This document shows, in pieces, positions 35,533 to 42,772 of a stretch of DNA of 64,000 nt (the first letter of the stretch is position 1; every line of letters starts with the position of its first letter). The DNA is from Gammaproteobacteria bacterium (lineage in GTDB: Bacteria; Pseudomonadota; Gammaproteobacteria; UBA6429; Thiohalophilaceae): assembly GCA_016194635.1 (NCBI GenBank), contig JACQBC010000001.1, forward strand, positions 186,001 to 250,000. The letters are read 5' to 3'. Under the pieces are notes generated by a model. It searched no databases. It saw only the letters and a list, made by a program, of their open reading frames with translations, and was not told where the DNA came from. Position numbers and translations under genes: made by a program.

Positions 35533-37722
35533 ATGCGACGTTTTAGTTTACCCTCACCGCGGTTGAGCATACGCGCCAAATTATTATTGGTGTCCACATC
35601 TTTATTGATTATTCCTTGGGTTGGCACCCACTACGTCCAAGAGATGGAGGATTATCTACGCCAGCAACAAGAAGAAATCTTATTAACACGCACTCAAACC
35701 GTGGCCTCAGTATTACAAGACCGGCCGGATGTATTTAAAATCCAAACCTCTTCGCCCCTGCCCACCCGCGATGTGCAACATTTGTTTGTGCGGCCGTTAC
35801 ATAACCCAATACAGCTTGATGGTTACTTAGATGACTGGTCAAGTTATTCCCAACGGATGCAACATTACGACCAACGCCATGCACTGTTCGGCAACGAAAA
35901 ATCCGCTGTGGCGTTTGATCTGCACGTCGGAAGTTATCAGAAATACCTGTATGTAGCCATGAAGGTTTATGACAGGCACATAGTGTATCGTCGCCCGGAA
36001 AGCGAACGGCTGGATCAATCCGACCGGATTATTATCTCGGTGGAGAACCCGGACGGTGAATTCATGAGTTACTTGATGACGCCAATCTCACCCGGCTGGA
36101 TTAATGCTCAGCAGCAGATCAAAACCTCGGTTGACGAAGATGAATCCATACACTACGAACCTGAAATTCGTATCAAGGGGGAGTGGCGGGAATTCAACGG
36201 CGGTTATGTCGTCGAATTTCGCATTCCGATAGAACTGATCGGCGCGAAAATGAGCCTGGCCGTGGCCGATGTAAACGATCCACAACAACGCGGTATCGAT
36301 TCGATCGTTGCCACGGCGGGTATCGCCGATGCCGCGGCGCTGGCGACGATTATTTTCCCTTCGCCCGAGGTTGAAGCGCTGTTAAACAATTTACAACGGC
36401 CACTGACGCGCACCTGGGTGATCGACCGGCATAACCGCGTCATCGCTCAAACCGGGGCGCTGACCAATAACGATTCGGAGGAATACGATCAAACTCCAAA
36501 CCACCAGACCAAACCGGAGCGTTCCATCGTTTCGAGAATTGTTTCTTGGTTTTATACGCTGGTCTTAAAACAACCCACCAATGAATTCCACGATGAGTTG
36601 CTCAATGCCTCGCGTCTGGATAGCGAGGAATTTCGCTTGGCCTTACAAGGTAAGCCAACCACCCGTTGGCGGAAAACCCCCAACCAAGAAATAAGTATTT
36701 TGACCGCCGCGCATCCGGTCTATAACAATGGCCAGGTCATCGGCGCCGTGGCCATCGAACAAACCAGCAACAGCATTCTGCTATTACAAAACCGGGCGTT
36801 GGAAATACTATTTAATATCAGCGCGTTGGCCTTTTTGGTGGGTGTGAGCATTTTACTGCTATTCGCCACCCGCTTATCGTTCCGCGTACGGCGTTTACGC
36901 GACGCCGCCGAACAAGCCATCACCAGCGACGGCCGCGTGGTAGGCGATATAGCCACAACACACGCCCAGGATGAAGTCGGCGACCTCTCGCGCAGCATCG
37001 CCGATATGCTCGCCCGGCTGGCGCAGTACAATCGTTATCTGGAAACCATGGCAAGCAAACTCTCGCACGAATTACGTACCCCCATCACCGTGGTACGCTC
37101 ATCACTCGACAATCTCGAAATCGAAACTCTCGATGATTCGACCCGCACCTACGTAGAACGTGCTCGCGAAGGCGCTAATCGTCTAAACGATATCTTAACC
37201 CGTATGAGCGAAGCCACGCGTCTGGAACAAACCTTACAAAGCGAACAACCGCACTCGTTTGATCTTGTCGCAGTCGTAAAAAGCTGTATCGACGGCTATC
37301 GGCTGGCCCATCCGCACATTAGCTTTAGCTTCGATGTTACCGGACAAGATACACGGCACTTTAGCGTTGTTGGCGCCCCCGAACTCATCGCGCAAATGCT
37401 CGATAAATTGGTCAACAATGCGATAGACTTTCATAGCCCGGGAACCCCCATCACGACCCAAGTTACGCATCAAGACAACAACCTTGTATTGCGAATTATG
37501 AATAATGGACCGACATTGCCCGCCGCCATGAAAACAAGTGTGTTTGATTCGATGGTCTCCGTCCGTGGTCCGCGTGACGAACATCCCCATCTGGGTTTGG
37601 GACTGTATATCGTGCGTTTAATCGTCGAGTTTCACCGTGGCAAAGTTCAAGCCGATGACCTGACCGATGACAGCGGCGTTGTTTTTACCATCACCCTGCC
37701 CCCACACCCCAGCCAGAATTAA
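35533..37722 (+). CDS. pdsS: Large sensor histidine kinase (PdsS-like)
   Basis: 729 residues. TM1 about 16-34; a long periplasmic sensor of about 390 residues containing a CBM9-like region (LDGYLDDWSSYSQ about residue 97, then DLHVGSYQKYLYVAMKVYD) followed by a dCache-like part (about 290-420); TM2 about 427-447; HAMP; HisKA with KLSHELRTPITVV (His512); ATPase with N box and LGLGLYIVRL. Size and sensor type fit TIGR03785, the kinase of the proteobacterial dedicated sortase system. The carbohydrate-module-like sensor suggests detection of a sugar or envelope ligand; this is inference. It is translated right after the response regulator. Confidence 0.7.
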   Translation: MRRFSLPSPRLSIRAKLLLVSTSLLIIPWVGTHYVQEMEDYLRQQQEEILLTRTQTVASVLQDRPDVFKIQTSSPLPTRDVQHLFVRPLHNPIQLDGYLDDWSSYSQRMQHYDQRHALFGNEKSAVAFDLHVGSYQKYLYVAMKVYDRHIVYRRPESERLDQSDRIIISVENPDGEFMSYLMTPISPGWINAQQQIKTSVDEDESIHYEPEIRIKGEWREFNGGYVVEFRIPIELIGAKMSLAVADVNDPQQRGIDSIVATAGIADAAALATIIFPSPEVEALLNNLQRPLTRTWVIDRHNRVIAQTGALTNNDSEEYDQTPNHQTKPERSIVSRIVSWFYTLVLKQPTNEFHDELLNASRLDSEEFRLALQGKPTTRWRKTPNQEISILTAAHPVYNNGQVIGAVAIEQTSNSILLLQNRALEILFNISALAFLVGVSILLLFATRLSFRVRRLRDAAEQAITSDGRVVGDIATTHAQDEVGDLSRSIADMLARLAQYNRYLETMASKLSHELRTPITVVRSSLDNLEIETLDDSTRTYVERAREGANRLNDILTRMSEATRLEQTLQSEQPHSFDLVAVVKSCIDGYRLAHPHISFSFDVTGQDTRHFSVVGAPELIAQMLDKLVNNAIDFHSPGTPITTQVTHQDNNLVLRIMNNGPTLPAAMKTSVFDSMVSVRGPRDEHPHLGLGLYIVRLIVEFHRGKVQADDLTDDSGVVFTITLPPHPSQN

Positions 37723-37803
37723 TCACAATCCGCTCTCGGCCCCGCCGCATTACAGCGCGGGTGTGTCATGTTCACTTGGTTTAATTACTTCAACACCAAG
37801 GCT

Positions 37804-37819
37804 TGGACAATATTGTCCA
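37804..37819. promoter_or_regulatory. Perfect 16-bp palindrome before pdsO
   Basis: TGGACAATATTGTCCA is a perfect palindrome ending 21 nt upstream of the OmpA-type gene's ATG. It could be the operator of a dimeric regulator, possibly the upstream response regulator, or a small RNA hairpin in the leader. No second copy was noticed in the window. Confidence 0.4.
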
Positions 37820-37840
37820 CTAACACGAAAGGAGATTGCC

Positions 37841-38440
37841 ATGAAATTGAAACTAATACCGCAAGCCGTTGCATTAACTCTTTGTGGTTCACTCGCACTG
37901 GGTTGCGCCAACCAGGATAATGTCGACGCGAAAAAACCATCGGGGGTTTCTCTGACGGTAACCGATACCACTATCCCCTCCACATTTATGAGCGTCGCCA
38001 CCGAACCGCCGCCGGCAACCGTGATTGCAGCCGTTGCCCCTGCTCCGCCAGCACCCGTCGATAAGAAATCATCCGCCAGTAACGAACCTGACTTACCGAA
38101 ACAGACAACATTTTATTTTAAATTTGACAAGGCGGATATCTCGCCACAAGACATCGCCCACGTTCAAGCCCATGCCAATTATTTATTAACCCACGCAGAT
38201 TTAAAAATCGCTATTAACGGCCATACCGATTTTTACGGTCCTGAGACCTACAATGAGCAGCTGAGTAAAAAACGCGCCGAGTCTGTAGCCAAAATATTCA
38301 TCGCGGCCGGAGTACCGCAATCACGCTTAACCCTGCATGCCTTGGCCGATCATCAACCCCAAGAATGTAAAAATGACACCCGCCATAACCGGCGCGTCGA
38401 ACTGCATTACCAAGAATCAACCTTGGCCAGCAAAGATTGA
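37841..38440 (+). CDS. pdsO: OmpA-family lipoprotein (PdsO-like)
   Basis: 199 residues from ATG 37841, with AAAGGAG ten nt upstream; a longer frame from 37667 runs inside the kinase gene and was rejected. The signal sequence ends LALGC (Cys22), a possible lipobox. A Pro/Ala-rich linker (about 45-80) leads to the OmpA peptidoglycan-binding domain (about 90-195) with TFYFKFDKADI, INGHTDFYGPETYNEQLSKKRAESV and NRRVELHY. Its place right behind the PdsR/PdsS-like pair matches the OmpA protein described for that system (TIGR03789, from memory). It would tether the outer membrane to peptidoglycan. An ordinary OmpA lipoprotein is the alternative. Confidence 0.65.
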   Translation: MKLKLIPQAVALTLCGSLALGCANQDNVDAKKPSGVSLTVTDTTIPSTFMSVATEPPPATVIAAVAPAPPAPVDKKSSASNEPDLPKQTTFYFKFDKADISPQDIAHVQAHANYLLTHADLKIAINGHTDFYGPETYNEQLSKKRAESVAKIFIAAGVPQSRLTLHALADHQPQECKNDTRHNRRVELHYQESTLASKD

Positions 38441-38454
38441 ACCTGGGGGATTTT

Positions 38455-38526
38455 GGGACCGGTCACCACCCACCTCGCGCGCGCTCCTCCTCCTGTGCAC
38501 CTCGCGACGGTGACTGGTCCCACCTT
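38455..38526 (+). terminator. Long hairpin with T-run after pdsO
   Basis: GGGACCGGTCACC (38455-38467) pairs with GGTGACTGGTCCC (38509-38521) with one mismatch, and ACCTTTTT follows. The 41-nt loop is C-rich. It may end the pdsO transcript. It is separate from the copy B palindrome, which begins 23 nt later, so two large hairpins stand in a row here. Confidence 0.5.
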
Positions 38527-38548
38527 TTTACAGTGTTGAGAAAATAAA

Positions 38549-38678
38549 GTGATGTTGGTTGTTGCCTGGTTCACCGGTACAGGTGACCGTCGGCGGCAGG
38601 GATGCCGCCGTCGAGCGTACAGGGATGTATTTACAGCGAGTCACCTGTACCGGTGAACCAGGCAACAACCAACATCAC
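38549..38678. repeat. Conserved-core palindrome, copy B
   Basis: Two 39-nt arms, 38549-38587 and 38640-38678, are perfect inverted complements with no mismatch. The 52-nt core 38588-38639 contains the octamer CAGGGATG twice: in GGCAGGGATGCC and in TACAGGGATGTA. Both form hairpins with a GGGA loop. The GGGA strand is the plus strand, sense to pdsO (stop 109 nt upstream) and antisense to convergent btuF (stop 48 nt away). Confidence 0.95.
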
Positions 38679-38725
38679 CCCCAATGCTTCTCGGTATTGA
38701 TTTTTAATTATAAACCACCAACCTG

Positions 38726-39613
38726 CTATCTATTTTCTTGACTACGTAGTTTCTCTACCGCCTGACACAGTTGTTCCGCACCTTCCACGATACGCAGACT
38801 GGGGCGGGTGATTAAATCAGGATCAATGTTGATGAATTGATTATCTTTAAGACCTAACCAATGTTGCCAGTAACGCTGCGCCGCGAGGTCGATCGTTTTT
38901 GACGCGGTTATCACCAATTGTGGTTGACGGGATATAACGGTTTCGATATTCACACGCGGAACCATCAGCAAACTATCGGAAAAAATATTTTCCACCCCAC
39001 ATAGCTGGAGTACTTCATTAATCACATGCGGTTGCCCGATGCTCATGAGTGGATTATGCCAAACCTCGTAAAATCCACGTAACGGGCGCTGCTCAGAAAA
39101 ACGCGATTTCAGTGCCTGTACACGCCGGGTGAATTGTGCTTGCAGCACGGCCGCGGTATCGTTGTGTCCGCTAAGCCGCCCAAGCAATTGCAAGGTGGTG
39201 GCAATATCGATTAAGCGTCGTGGTTCCACATAAACGACGGGTATGTAACGCGCGAGTCGATCCAAGCCAATGCTGGCATACCCGCTATCCCACACGATGA
39301 TTACATCGGGCCGTAGGGCGCTGATGATTTCCAGATCAAGCCCGCTGACGCTACCCACGCGCTGTTTTGTGGCCACCGCGGGAGGGTAATCGCTGGCCGT
39401 ATCCACCGCCACGACCTGATCACCCGCACCCAGCGCGAAGATTAATTCCGTCACCGAGGGACCTAACACCACGATCCGTTGCGCGGGGTGCGACAGCTGA
39501 ATGGTTTGTTGATGCGCGTCTACTACGGTGATCGGCGCGGCAAGCACGGGCGTTACGAGAAAAACCAACCCCAATCGCCATCCGACACCAATTGACAGGG
39601 CGATGATATTCAC
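38726..39613 (-). CDS. btuF: Periplasmic vitamin B12-binding protein BtuF
   Basis: 295 residues. Signal peptide ends near TPVLAAP. The class III periplasmic-binding fold shows RIVVLGPSVTELIFALGAGDQVVAVD, then GSVSGLDLEIISALRPDVIIVWD and ENIFSD, all usual in BtuF and FecB-like proteins. It would pass cobalamin from BtuB to BtuCD. It is 9 kb from btuCD and on the other strand. A siderophore-binding protein is possible, but the B12 genes nearby make BtuF the better call. Its start is 19 nt after ampE. Confidence 0.85.
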   Translation of the reverse strand: MNIIALSIGVGWRLGLVFLVTPVLAAPITVVDAHQQTIQLSHPAQRIVVLGPSVTELIFALGAGDQVVAVDTASDYPPAVATKQRVGSVSGLDLEIISALRPDVIIVWDSGYASIGLDRLARYIPVVYVEPRRLIDIATTLQLLGRLSGHNDTAAVLQAQFTRRVQALKSRFSEQRPLRGFYEVWHNPLMSIGQPHVINEVLQLCGVENIFSDSLLMVPRVNIETVISRQPQLVITASKTIDLAAQRYWQHWLGLKDNQFINIDPDLITRPSLRIVEGAEQLCQAVEKLRSQENR

Positions 39614-39632
39614 AAATGACCCGCGCGAGTGA

Positions 39633-40514
39633 TTAACCGGTGATCAGCCCCACGATGATCATAACGGCTAGTAATACCAATAAGATTAATACCGTGCGTT
39701 TTACCAGGGCCAAAACGTTCGCCAGGCTTTGTAAGGCGGAGAAATCTTCATCTTCGTCGTGGATGTCACCCACTGCACCTAGCCCGCTACGGATCAGAAA
39801 TTTTTCATTGTCTATGGACCATAGATCCGAGACCCGCTGCCAGTTGGCGATGGTGTCGACAAAACTTCCGGCGAAGGCATACCCCAAGGCGCAGATCCGC
39901 GCTGGCAGCCATGACACGATCCGGTACAGATCCTTCGATGCCGCGGTAAATCCTCCAGTCATATGACCGAAACGCATTTCAAGCTCACAACTGAGTCGAA
40001 ATAACAGCGCCCCCACCGGCCCGATCAATACAAACCAAAACAACGGTCCGATAATATTATCGTTCACCCGCAGCAGTAAAATTTCCTTTAAGCGCGGGGC
40101 GTAGTCCTCCACCGGTTCGGTCACAATCCGCCCTAAGAGTTGTTCAACCTGGGCCTGTGCCGCGCGTACATCACCGCGCTCCATGGCATTGATGTATTCA
40201 TCCACCATGCGAATTGGATCGCGTGGCCCCATGCAGTACACCAAGAGTAAGGTGCTAAAACCTAACTCAAAGATAACCCACAGTTTGTTCACGTAGTATT
40301 GATAATCCAGACCGAATTGCAGCGCGCTGATCACGATCACCGGTGGCAGAATCACCAGCAGCACGCCCAGCGGGCCTTCCCGCGAGGTTAATGACTGCAT
40401 CAGCCGTAACATGGCATCGGTATAACGGCTAAACCAGCTAAACTGCCGCCATTGCTGCAAGCGTAAGACGTACAGCTCCATGGCAACACCGATCAATATA
40501 GCGAGAAATTTCAT
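39633..40514 (-). CDS. ampE: AmpE-like inner membrane protein
   Basis: 293 residues with at least four membrane helices (about 3-20, 55-75, 80-98, 155-175, 268-290). The MKFLAILIGVAMELY beginning, YWxxx-rich N-terminal region and a central stretch MGPRDPIRMVDEYINAMERGD are features of the CobD/CbiB-like AmpE family. It follows ampD in the same direction by 40 nt, the same pair as E. coli ampDE. AmpE is linked to beta-lactamase induction signalling through an uncertain mechanism. The relation to CobD (cobalamin synthesis) is only distant. Confidence 0.85.
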   Translation of the reverse strand: MKFLAILIGVAMELYVLRLQQWRQFSWFSRYTDAMLRLMQSLTSREGPLGVLLVILPPVIVISALQFGLDYQYYVNKLWVIFELGFSTLLLVYCMGPRDPIRMVDEYINAMERGDVRAAQAQVEQLLGRIVTEPVEDYAPRLKEILLLRVNDNIIGPLFWFVLIGPVGALLFRLSCELEMRFGHMTGGFTAASKDLYRIVSWLPARICALGYAFAGSFVDTIANWQRVSDLWSIDNEKFLIRSGLGAVGDIHDEDEDFSALQSLANVLALVKRTVLILLVLLAVMIIVGLITG

Positions 40515-40554
40515 GGACGCTCGTCCCTCATAGCCGTGGGTTTAGAAAAGGCAG

Positions 40555-41121
40555 TTATTCCGCCGGACGCTTAAGTATATCAAGCAAACGCGGCCAATCG
40601 AAGCTTGGCCCGGGGTCGGTTTTTCGTCCGGGGGAGATATTACTATGCCCCGTGATGCGATCCGAGCTTAAACCGGGATAGGCGTGCAACAAGGCTTGGA
40701 TCAGCTCGGCCAAGTGTCTGTATTGCGCATCGCTATACGGGGTCGTGTCCGTGCCTTCTAATTCGATGCCGATCGAAAAATCATTGCACCCTTGCCTGCC
40801 TTGATAATTGGATTTACCCGCATGCCAGGCGCGTTTATCAAACGGCACATATTGAATCAACTCGCCGTCACGGCGAATTAAAATATGCGAAGACACCCTC
40901 AAAGCCGCAATTTCCGCAAAATACGGGTGGGTTGCGGCTGCGAGTCGATTGGTGAAGAGTTGGGTGATATACGGTCCACCATATTCTCCCGGTGGCAGGC
41001 TGATACCGTGAATCACAATAAGATCGACCACACTGTGCACCGGCCGCAGATCACAATTCGGTGACGGTTTGAATACCACGTTGGTGACTAAATGACTTGA
41101 AGTATCAACCGTGAATGCCAT
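40555..41121 (-). CDS. ampD: N-acetylmuramyl-L-alanine amidase AmpD
   Basis: 188 residues from ATG 41121; a GTG at 41139 is an alternative. Amidase_2 fold with the zinc set: His in IVIHGISLPPGEYGG, His in ITGHSNISPGRK and Asp in KTDPGP, plus the catalytic region FSIGIELEGTDTTPY. AmpD cleaves 1,6-anhydro-muropeptides in the cytoplasm for cell-wall recycling and so prevents AmpR activation. No signal peptide is seen, as expected. It is divergent from nadC, as in many gammaproteobacteria. Confidence 0.94.
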   Translation of the reverse strand: MAFTVDTSSHLVTNVVFKPSPNCDLRPVHSVVDLIVIHGISLPPGEYGGPYITQLFTNRLAAATHPYFAEIAALRVSSHILIRRDGELIQYVPFDKRAWHAGKSNYQGRQGCNDFSIGIELEGTDTTPYSDAQYRHLAELIQALLHAYPGLSSDRITGHSNISPGRKTDPGPSFDWPRLLDILKRPAE

Positions 41122-41220
41122 GCCGCTCTGCTGTTGCACCGTAAAACGAGATGACTACCTTACTACAAACCCGGGCCTACGAACATGTCACCGTACCTGA
41201 CTTGATGCCGACCGGGTTCG

Positions 41221-42090
41221 ATGTCACGATACACAGGCATGGCGTGTCAACCACCCAACCCTACGATAATCGCCCAAATGGTGAGTCAAGCCCTGAGTGA
41301 AGATTTGGGGCCAGGTGATCTCACCGCGGCGTTACTACCCGCCGATCAAATCGTCAGCGCTCAAGTAATTACCCGCGAGTCCGGAATCTTGTGCGGCCGG
41401 GACTGGTTTGACGAGGTATTTGCCGCACTGGATCCCCAAATCAGCGTTCGATGGCATAACAATGACGGTGAACTGCTCCCCGCCAACCATCCCCTCTGTG
41501 AGCTACAAGGTCCAGCCCGCACCTTATTAAGCGGTGAACGGGTGGCGTTAAATTTCCTGCAAACCCTGTCCGGCACGGCCAGTATGACGCGCCGCTACGT
41601 CGACGCCTTGGCCGGTACCTCGGCACGTTTATTGGACACTCGCAAAACCATTCCCCTGTGGCGCTTAGCGCAGAAATACGCCGTGTGCTGCGGGGGAGGA
41701 CATAATCATCGCCTCGGTCTGTATGACATGATCCTGATAAAAGAAAACCACATCGCCGCCGCAGGTTCCATTGCCAGCGCGCTGCAACAAGCACAACAGC
41801 GTTCGCCCGGGGTGGCGGTTGAAATTGAAGTGGAAAGCGTCGAACAATTACACACCGCACTGCGCGCGGGTGCGCGGCGTATCTTGCTCGACAATATGGA
41901 CCACGCCACGCTGCGCCGTTGTGTGCAGATCAATGCCGGCCAAGCCCAGTTGGAAGCCTCGGGAAATGTGCGCTTAGAAACGATCCGTGAGATTGCCCTC
42001 ACCGGAGTTGATTTTATTTCGGTGGGTAGCCTCACCAAACATCTCCACGCCTTGGATTTGTCGTTGCGCATACAAAAAATTCATGGCTGA
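41221..42090 (+). CDS. nadC: Nicotinate-nucleotide pyrophosphorylase NadC
   Basis: 289 residues from ATG 41221; ATG 41239 would give 283, equally plausible. Motifs: LSEDLGPGDLT, RTLLSGERVALNFLQTLSG, LDTRKTIPLWR, GGGHNHRLGLYDMILIKENH, and ILLDNMD. The enzyme makes nicotinate mononucleotide from quinolinate and PRPP in de novo NAD synthesis. It is divergent from ampD with an 80-nt spacer. Confidence 0.96.
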   Translation: MSRYTGMACQPPNPTIIAQMVSQALSEDLGPGDLTAALLPADQIVSAQVITRESGILCGRDWFDEVFAALDPQISVRWHNNDGELLPANHPLCELQGPARTLLSGERVALNFLQTLSGTASMTRRYVDALAGTSARLLDTRKTIPLWRLAQKYAVCCGGGHNHRLGLYDMILIKENHIAAAGSIASALQQAQQRSPGVAVEIEVESVEQLHTALRAGARRILLDNMDHATLRRCVQINAGQAQLEASGNVRLETIREIALTGVDFISVGSLTKHLHALDLSLRIQKIHG

Positions 42091-42143
42091 AATAGTTGAC
42101 GGACTCCCTCTATTTCACATAACGTAGCCGGGCACCTAGTTTT

Positions 42144-42166
42144 TATAATATAAGTAACCACTTATA
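42144..42166 (+). promoter_or_regulatory. TATAAT -10 overlapping a palindrome, iscR operator candidate
   Basis: TATAAT (42144-42149) runs straight into the palindrome TATAAGT-AACC-ACTTATA (42149-42166), 21 nt before the iscR-like ATG. A dimer bound there would block the promoter, suggesting autoregulation. The sequence does not match the type 1 IscR consensus well, and no good -35 is seen. Confidence 0.45.
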
Positions 42167-42187
42167 TTCAAACAGAGGTCGCCACAA

Positions 42188-42619
42188 ATGCGCTTATCCA
42201 CCAAAGGCCGTTACGCCGTCACCGCAATGATGGAATTGGCCCTCCGCTCGCTCGACAAACCCGTCACCCTTGACGATATCGCCTCCACCCAGGGGATCTC
42301 CAGCGCGTACTTGGAACAACTATTCCGTTTATTGAGTAAACACCAGTTGGTAAAAGGGATACGCGGACCCAACGGAGGTTATCGGTTGGCACGCAGCGCG
42401 AACGACATCAGCATCGCGCAGATCATTGTGGCGGTGGATGAAAAAATCGATAGCACGCGGTGCGAGGGCAAGGCCAATTGCCAGGGCGGTGAACGTTGCC
42501 TGACCCACGAGTTATGGGAAGAACTGAGCGATCGGTTGTTTACCTTTTTGGACAGTGTTAGCCTGGGTTATTACATCAACCGCCCCGACACGCGCAGCTT
42601 GATCGCGCGTTCATCATAA
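42188..42619 (+). CDS. iscR: Rrf2-family iron-sulfur regulator, IscR-like
   Basis: 143 residues. Winged helix-turn-helix (about 1-70, MRLSTKGRYAVTAMMELAL, GPNGGYRLAR) and the [2Fe-2S] ligands Cys92, Cys98 and Cys104, the same positions as E. coli IscR. GAGGT precedes the ATG. In most gammaproteobacteria iscSUA follow; here the next feature is palindrome copy C and a convergent gene, so the isc operon must be elsewhere or replaced by suf. It is probably autoregulated through the palindrome at 42149. Confidence 0.88.
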   Translation: MRLSTKGRYAVTAMMELALRSLDKPVTLDDIASTQGISSAYLEQLFRLLSKHQLVKGIRGPNGGYRLARSANDISIAQIIVAVDEKIDSTRCEGKANCQGGERCLTHELWEELSDRLFTFLDSVSLGYYINRPDTRSLIARSS

Positions 42620-42634
42620 TTCGATACCTACTAA

Positions 42635-42756
42635 TGAGTCACATGGAAAGGATACCCTCCCACCAAGACCGTCAGCCGCAGGGATGCTGCCGTCGAGTCT
42701 ACAGGGAGGTATTGACGGCGTGTCTTGGTGGGAGGGTATCCTGTCCATGTGACTCA
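42635..42756. repeat. Conserved-core palindrome, copy C
   Basis: Arms 42635-42669 and 42722-42756 (35 nt) are inverted complements with one mismatch. The 52-nt core 42670-42721 is the most diverged of the five, and its first hairpin has two mismatches. The GGGA strand is the plus strand. The element nearly fills the gap between two convergent genes, 16 nt from the iscR stop and 17 nt from the stop at 42773. Confidence 0.88.
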
Positions 42757-42772
42757 GTAATATATTCCGAAG

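Noticed and set aside
34781-38440. Sortase or LPXTG target in the Pds region
   Set aside because: All frames between the adenosyltransferase and btuF were considered; none has the sortase TLxTC motif or an LPXTG-helix-basic tail.
39633-40514. CobD/CbiB cobalamin biosynthesis protein
   Set aside because: It is distantly related and close to btuF, but adjacency to ampD, length and the AmpE-type start favour AmpE.
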